Source: Rhynchopus sp. YZ270_cl-10
Taxonomy: Eukaryota > Euglenozoa > Diplonemea > Diplonemida > Diplonemidae
Length of the DNA: 64,000 nt
NCBI GenBank assembly: GCA_964035575.1
Contig: OZ037848.1
Span: forward strand, 310,001 to 374,000
Direction: 5' to 3'
Part shown: positions 60,745-64,000 of the stretch, piece after piece
Layout of the letters: every line of letters begins with the position of its first letter
How positions within the stretch are numbered: position 1 is the first letter of the stretch
Position numbers and translations under genes: made by a program
Notes under the pieces: generated by a model
Told to the model about the DNA's origin: nothing
Database searches by the model: none
What the model saw: only the letters and a program-made list of their open reading frames with translations

Positions 60745-61159
60745 TGCAGGGCCAGCTTAAAACCCCCTTTTTTGTTTTGGGTGAGGAAGGAGAGCTCACT
60801 GCTTTTGAAAACGTACCGTTCTTCAAATGTACCAAAGAAATCAGCTAAGATTCGGTCCAAACTGGCGGCCGAAGCCGTACGTGCGAAATATGGTATTGCT
60901 TGTTGTTGTGGTGGAATTGGTGTGTGTTGCTAGGGGGTCTCACGAAGAAAACCTACCCCCCCCCCCCCCCGAAGAATAATTTGTGTAGGTTGCGTTTGTC
61001 TGTTGTTTTTGGGAAGGTTTTGTGAGAGAGGAAATCTGCCCAACAAGGTATATCGAGGAAGTGACTGAAGGGGAGGGAAAAGACAGTATTGGGGGAGGAC
61101 GCTTTTCTTCAGTAGAACTCTAAGCCACCTCCTAAATGACTTTACAATAAACAGCCTCA
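60745..61159. other. 5' flank of the giant gene
   Basis: No gene seen. C-run at 60956-60970. The next array unit begins near 61160. Confidence 0.5.
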
Positions 61160-62944
61160 ACATGCCTGCGGCACTGTTTCAGGATTAAAATGGAAAATCA
61201 TAAAAACAAAATCAATGGTGAATAAACAAAACACCAACCGCAAGACTTGGCATCAGAACGGGAAGCAGAGGGAAACATGTTACCCCACTGCTATGGCTGT
61301 TATCATCATGTGAGCTATGTTGAGGCAAACGAAGCACAATCACCACACAACATGTACTTGTGCACCCACCTGTCCCATGATCACCCGTTCACGTGCCCAT
61401 CTCGCTAACAGCACAGTGTGAAGTTCTTGAGTCAAAAACACAAGACTAAAGTGCACTTATTTGAATCCAAACGAGGAATGTCTGGAAGAAAATAGGGTAT
61501 ATTTGGGGAGGGGAATGATTTCACGTTTGCTTCGTTGCACCACTGCATGAGGAAGAGCATTGAACTGAGAGCTGAACATTCGTTCTGCTGTCTTCAAGCC
61601 CTAGCAAGCTGAGTGTGTACAAGCAAAGACAGCGGCACATCAACGGGAGATGCGTGGGGAGAGAGGGAGAAGAATAAACACCAAACACGTGCTTGACTTG
61701 GCTGTGAAGACAGGACGACAAAACTGGAAGTGTGCAGGCGACAATGCACCTACCCACACCAACTACTCCCATTCTCCATGCCACACGGTGGGTTTCTGCT
61801 TGGGAAAGCTTTGGACAACGTCCATGATAAATAAAAGGAACAACGAAAAGCAAGAAATATGTGGAACTGCAGACACCTCTGTCAACACAGGTGTCTGTTC
61901 TCCGTGGAGAAAAACAAAAATGATGTGAAGCTTGCAAGTTATAAAAGGCTTGTAACTTCAACAATAAAAATACCAAACAAACGGGAAGATGAACAACCTT
62001 GTCCGACCCTACTGCTTCTTTGCGTAGAACTGCGTCTCAAGCAGTGTCTTCTCAGGGTTGTTGATGTTAGCGACGTAGCCGTCCCAGTTCCCCGTGCGTG
62101 CACCGTCACCTGCAACAATACGGCGGAAGTGGTACTCAGGGATCGTCACCTCTCCGTTCAGGTATGTGGAGTTGCGCACCCACATGCCACCAAGACCGTC
62201 GTCCACGTAGTACATGTCAAAGTCCACAAGGAAGTCAGACACACCAATCTGCGAAACTTCCGGTCTGATGGAAGCCAGTGTGCGTGCAGCGTTGAACGAC
62301 ACCTTGTACACAAGCTCTGAGTAGCGTGCTGACTTGTACGTAGTCTCACCCATGTCGCTGTTTGTCCATCCCCAGTTGCGCGACCCAAACACGTCCACGT
62401 GGCAGGCGTTGTCGCTGTTCTCCCACTTGCAGTTCGCGAAGGACACAACCTCATCGCTCAGCGGGTTTCCATCCATGTAGAACAGTCCGTGCAGTGTGGA
62501 CGGCACCTGTGCAGGTGTGTTTGCGCTGTTTGCAATCGTCAGGTGTGTGTCCACCTCAGTGGACTGGTACGCGTGCAGCGAGTACGCAGTGCAGTCACGC
62601 CAAAAGGACCACGAGAACGTGCATGGCCTGTAGATCTCACCCTCAGTGATCTGTGCAGTGCAGTGTGCTGCAGCTGCGAGAAGAAGTGCGTGGCGGAGCA
62701 TTGTCTTGTTGTGTTGGTTTGTAGTCCTTGCGGTGTGCGGTGTGTGAATGTGGGTCAAGGTGGCTGGTGTTGGGATCGGGGTAGTTGGAAAGTAAACTGG
62801 GAGAGGATGTACTTTGAGTATATATTTCTGATATAATACCTTGCGGAGTGTTGGATAAAAGAATTTCTGTACACACAATGCATCATTGCACGACAGAAGC
62901 CATCTCTTCCGTGTGAGAGACAATCAAGTATCCAGTGAGGTTCG
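61160..62944. repeat. Array unit C
   Basis: Contains paralogue C and flanks. The 5' flank resembles unit A (GTCAAGGTGGCTGGTGTTGG, then a TATATTTCTGATATAATACC block), whereas the gene and 3' flank resemble unit B. Confidence 0.7.
62009..62701 (-). CDS. Secreted ~230-residue protein, paralogue C
   Basis: This is 230 residues with signal peptide MLRHALLLAAAAHCTAQ. It is almost the same as paralogue B and clearly the same protein as A. Conserved Cys residues, the GNWDGYV block and the C-terminal QFYAKKQ are all present. It is separated from B by 9.5 kb containing the giant NLR-like gene. Unknown function. Confidence 0.8.
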   Translation of the reverse strand: MLRHALLLAAAAHCTAQITEGEIYRPCTFSWSFWRDCTAYSLHAYQSTEVDTHLTIANSANTPAQVPSTLHGLFYMDGNPLSDEVVSFANCKWENSDNACHVDVFGSRNWGWTNSDMGETTYKSARYSELVYKVSFNAARTLASIRPEVSQIGVSDFLVDFDMYYVDDGLGGMWVRNSTYLNGEVTIPEYHFRRIVAGDGARTGNWDGYVANINNPEKTLLETQFYAKKQ

Positions 62945-63014
62945 AAAGATTATTACAAGCTTCTTCTGCTCAACTCATCTTGTATTAACAACCCATGAAA
63001 CGAAACAATAATAC

Positions 63015-63816
63015 AACACGCCAACGGCACTGTATCAAGTTGTGAAGAAAAGAAAAAAGAAAAACACCAACCGCAAGACTTGGCATCAGAACGGGAAGCA
63101 AAAGGCAATATGTCACCCCTCTGGCTATGGTTGTTATCATCATGTGAGCTATGTTGAGGTAAACTAAGCACAATCACTGTACAACAGGTACATGACTTTG
63201 CCTTGTGCACCCACCTGTCCCATGATCACCCGTTCACGTGCCCATCTCGCTAACAGCACAGTGTGAAGTTCTTGAGTCAAAAACACAAGACTAAAGTGCA
63301 CTTATTTGAATCCAAACAAGGAATGTCTGGAAGAAAATAGGGTATATTTGGGGAGGGGAATGATTTCACGTTTGCTTCGTTGCACCACTGCATGAGGAAG
63401 AGCATTGAACTGAGAGCTGAACATTCGTTCTGCTGTCTTCAAGCCCTAGCAAGCTGAGTGTGTACAAGCAAAGACAGCGGCACATCAACGGGAGATGCGT
63501 GGGGAGAGAGGGAGAAGAATAAACACCAAACACGTGCTTGACTTGGCTGTGAAGACAGGACGACAAAACTGGAAGTGTGCAGGCGACAATGCACCTACCC
63601 ACACCAACTACTCCCATTCTCCATGCCACACGGTGGGTTTCTGCTTGGGAAGGGCTTTGGACGGGACAACGTGTCCAAAAGTCCATGATAAAAAAAAACG
63701 AGAAATAAAAGTAAAAAGTTGGAAGCACAAACACCTCTGTCAACACAGGTGTCTGTTCTCCGTGGGGAAAAGCAAAAAATATATTAAAAAATAAGAAGTT
63801 CTCAAGTCACAATAGC

Positions 63817-63818
<2 letters not shown>
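63015..63818. repeat. Array unit D, 3' flank only
   Basis: It begins CCAACGGCACTG and follows unit B almost base for base through AAGTTCTCAAGTCACAATAG (ending 63816). It then stops at a 29-base A-run instead of continuing into a gene. The corresponding gene is therefore absent from this position, at least as far as the window extends. Confidence 0.75.

Positions 63819-63847
<29 letters not shown>
63819..63847. repeat. 29-base A-run at the break of unit D
   Basis: This uninterrupted A tract marks the exact point where similarity to unit B ends. It could be the tail of a retroposed insertion or a slippage-prone junction. The downstream sequence 63848-64000 is unrelated to units A-C and has no gene visible. 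Confidence 0.6.
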
Positions 63848-64000
63848 CAAGTAATTGCAGGGAAGTTCCTAAGTGAGACCGAGAACATGAAATTCTGGAT
63901 TTTAGTTTTTTTTTCCTTTTTTTTTTTTCCTTTTTTCCTTGGGGGGCTTTCTTGTGGTTTCTTGTGGTTTCTGGTGGGTTTCACTGTAGGTGACACACCA

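Overview
The window looks like nuclear DNA of a flagellated protist whose genes form one directional cluster, most likely a euglenozoan (diplonemid-like). All 17 protein-coding genes I can support lie on the minus strand. Many start codons sit 1-70 nt downstream of a pyrimidine-rich stretch ending in AG, as expected for trans-spliced polycistronic transcripts. A TET/JBP-type thymine dioxygenase homologue (base J chemistry) and an axonemal radial spoke head protein fit this assignment. Dinoflagellates also have one-strand gene blocks, so the taxon is inference. Four genes also carry cis-introns. All ten that I resolved are phase 0, begin GTAT and end AG.

Layout: 1-4.6 kb is gene-free and repeat-rich. 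It holds degenerate ~180-bp repeats and a 2.25-kb inverted-repeat element into which a near-perfect palindrome is nested. From 4.6 to 38 kb there are eleven genes: an FCP1/SCP-type phosphatase, a small unknown protein, a type I membrane protein with a long N-glycosylation-sequon minisatellite, another unknown, radial spoke RSP4/6, a polycystin-like channel, an ankyrin protein, a leucine-rich-repeat protein, an adenylate cyclase, the JBP/TET-like dioxygenase and a thioredoxin/PDI-like secretory protein. From 38 to 45.4 kb is a gene desert of short DNA transposons and dispersed repeats. From 45.4 to 48.6 kb come an unknown protein and a conserved multi-pass membrane protein.

From 49 kb to the end is a family of near-identical units, each carrying a secreted ~230-residue protein. 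Three units have a gene and a fourth is cut off at a poly(A) tract. The array is interrupted by a giant gene (53.9-60.7 kb) for a 2157-residue protein. Its order is N-terminal fold, proline-rich region, ankyrin-like repeats, ADP-ribosyltransferase domain, NACHT NTPase, pentapeptide-like repeats and coiled coil. This NLR-like architecture is the most striking content of the window.

The radial spoke protein indicates a motile 9+2 flagellum; the cyclase and polycystin-like channel are families often placed in flagellar or membrane signalling. A short motif family recurs through intergenic DNA and one intron, always in the orientation of transcription. No rRNA, convincing tRNA, CRISPR array or intact autonomous transposon was found.
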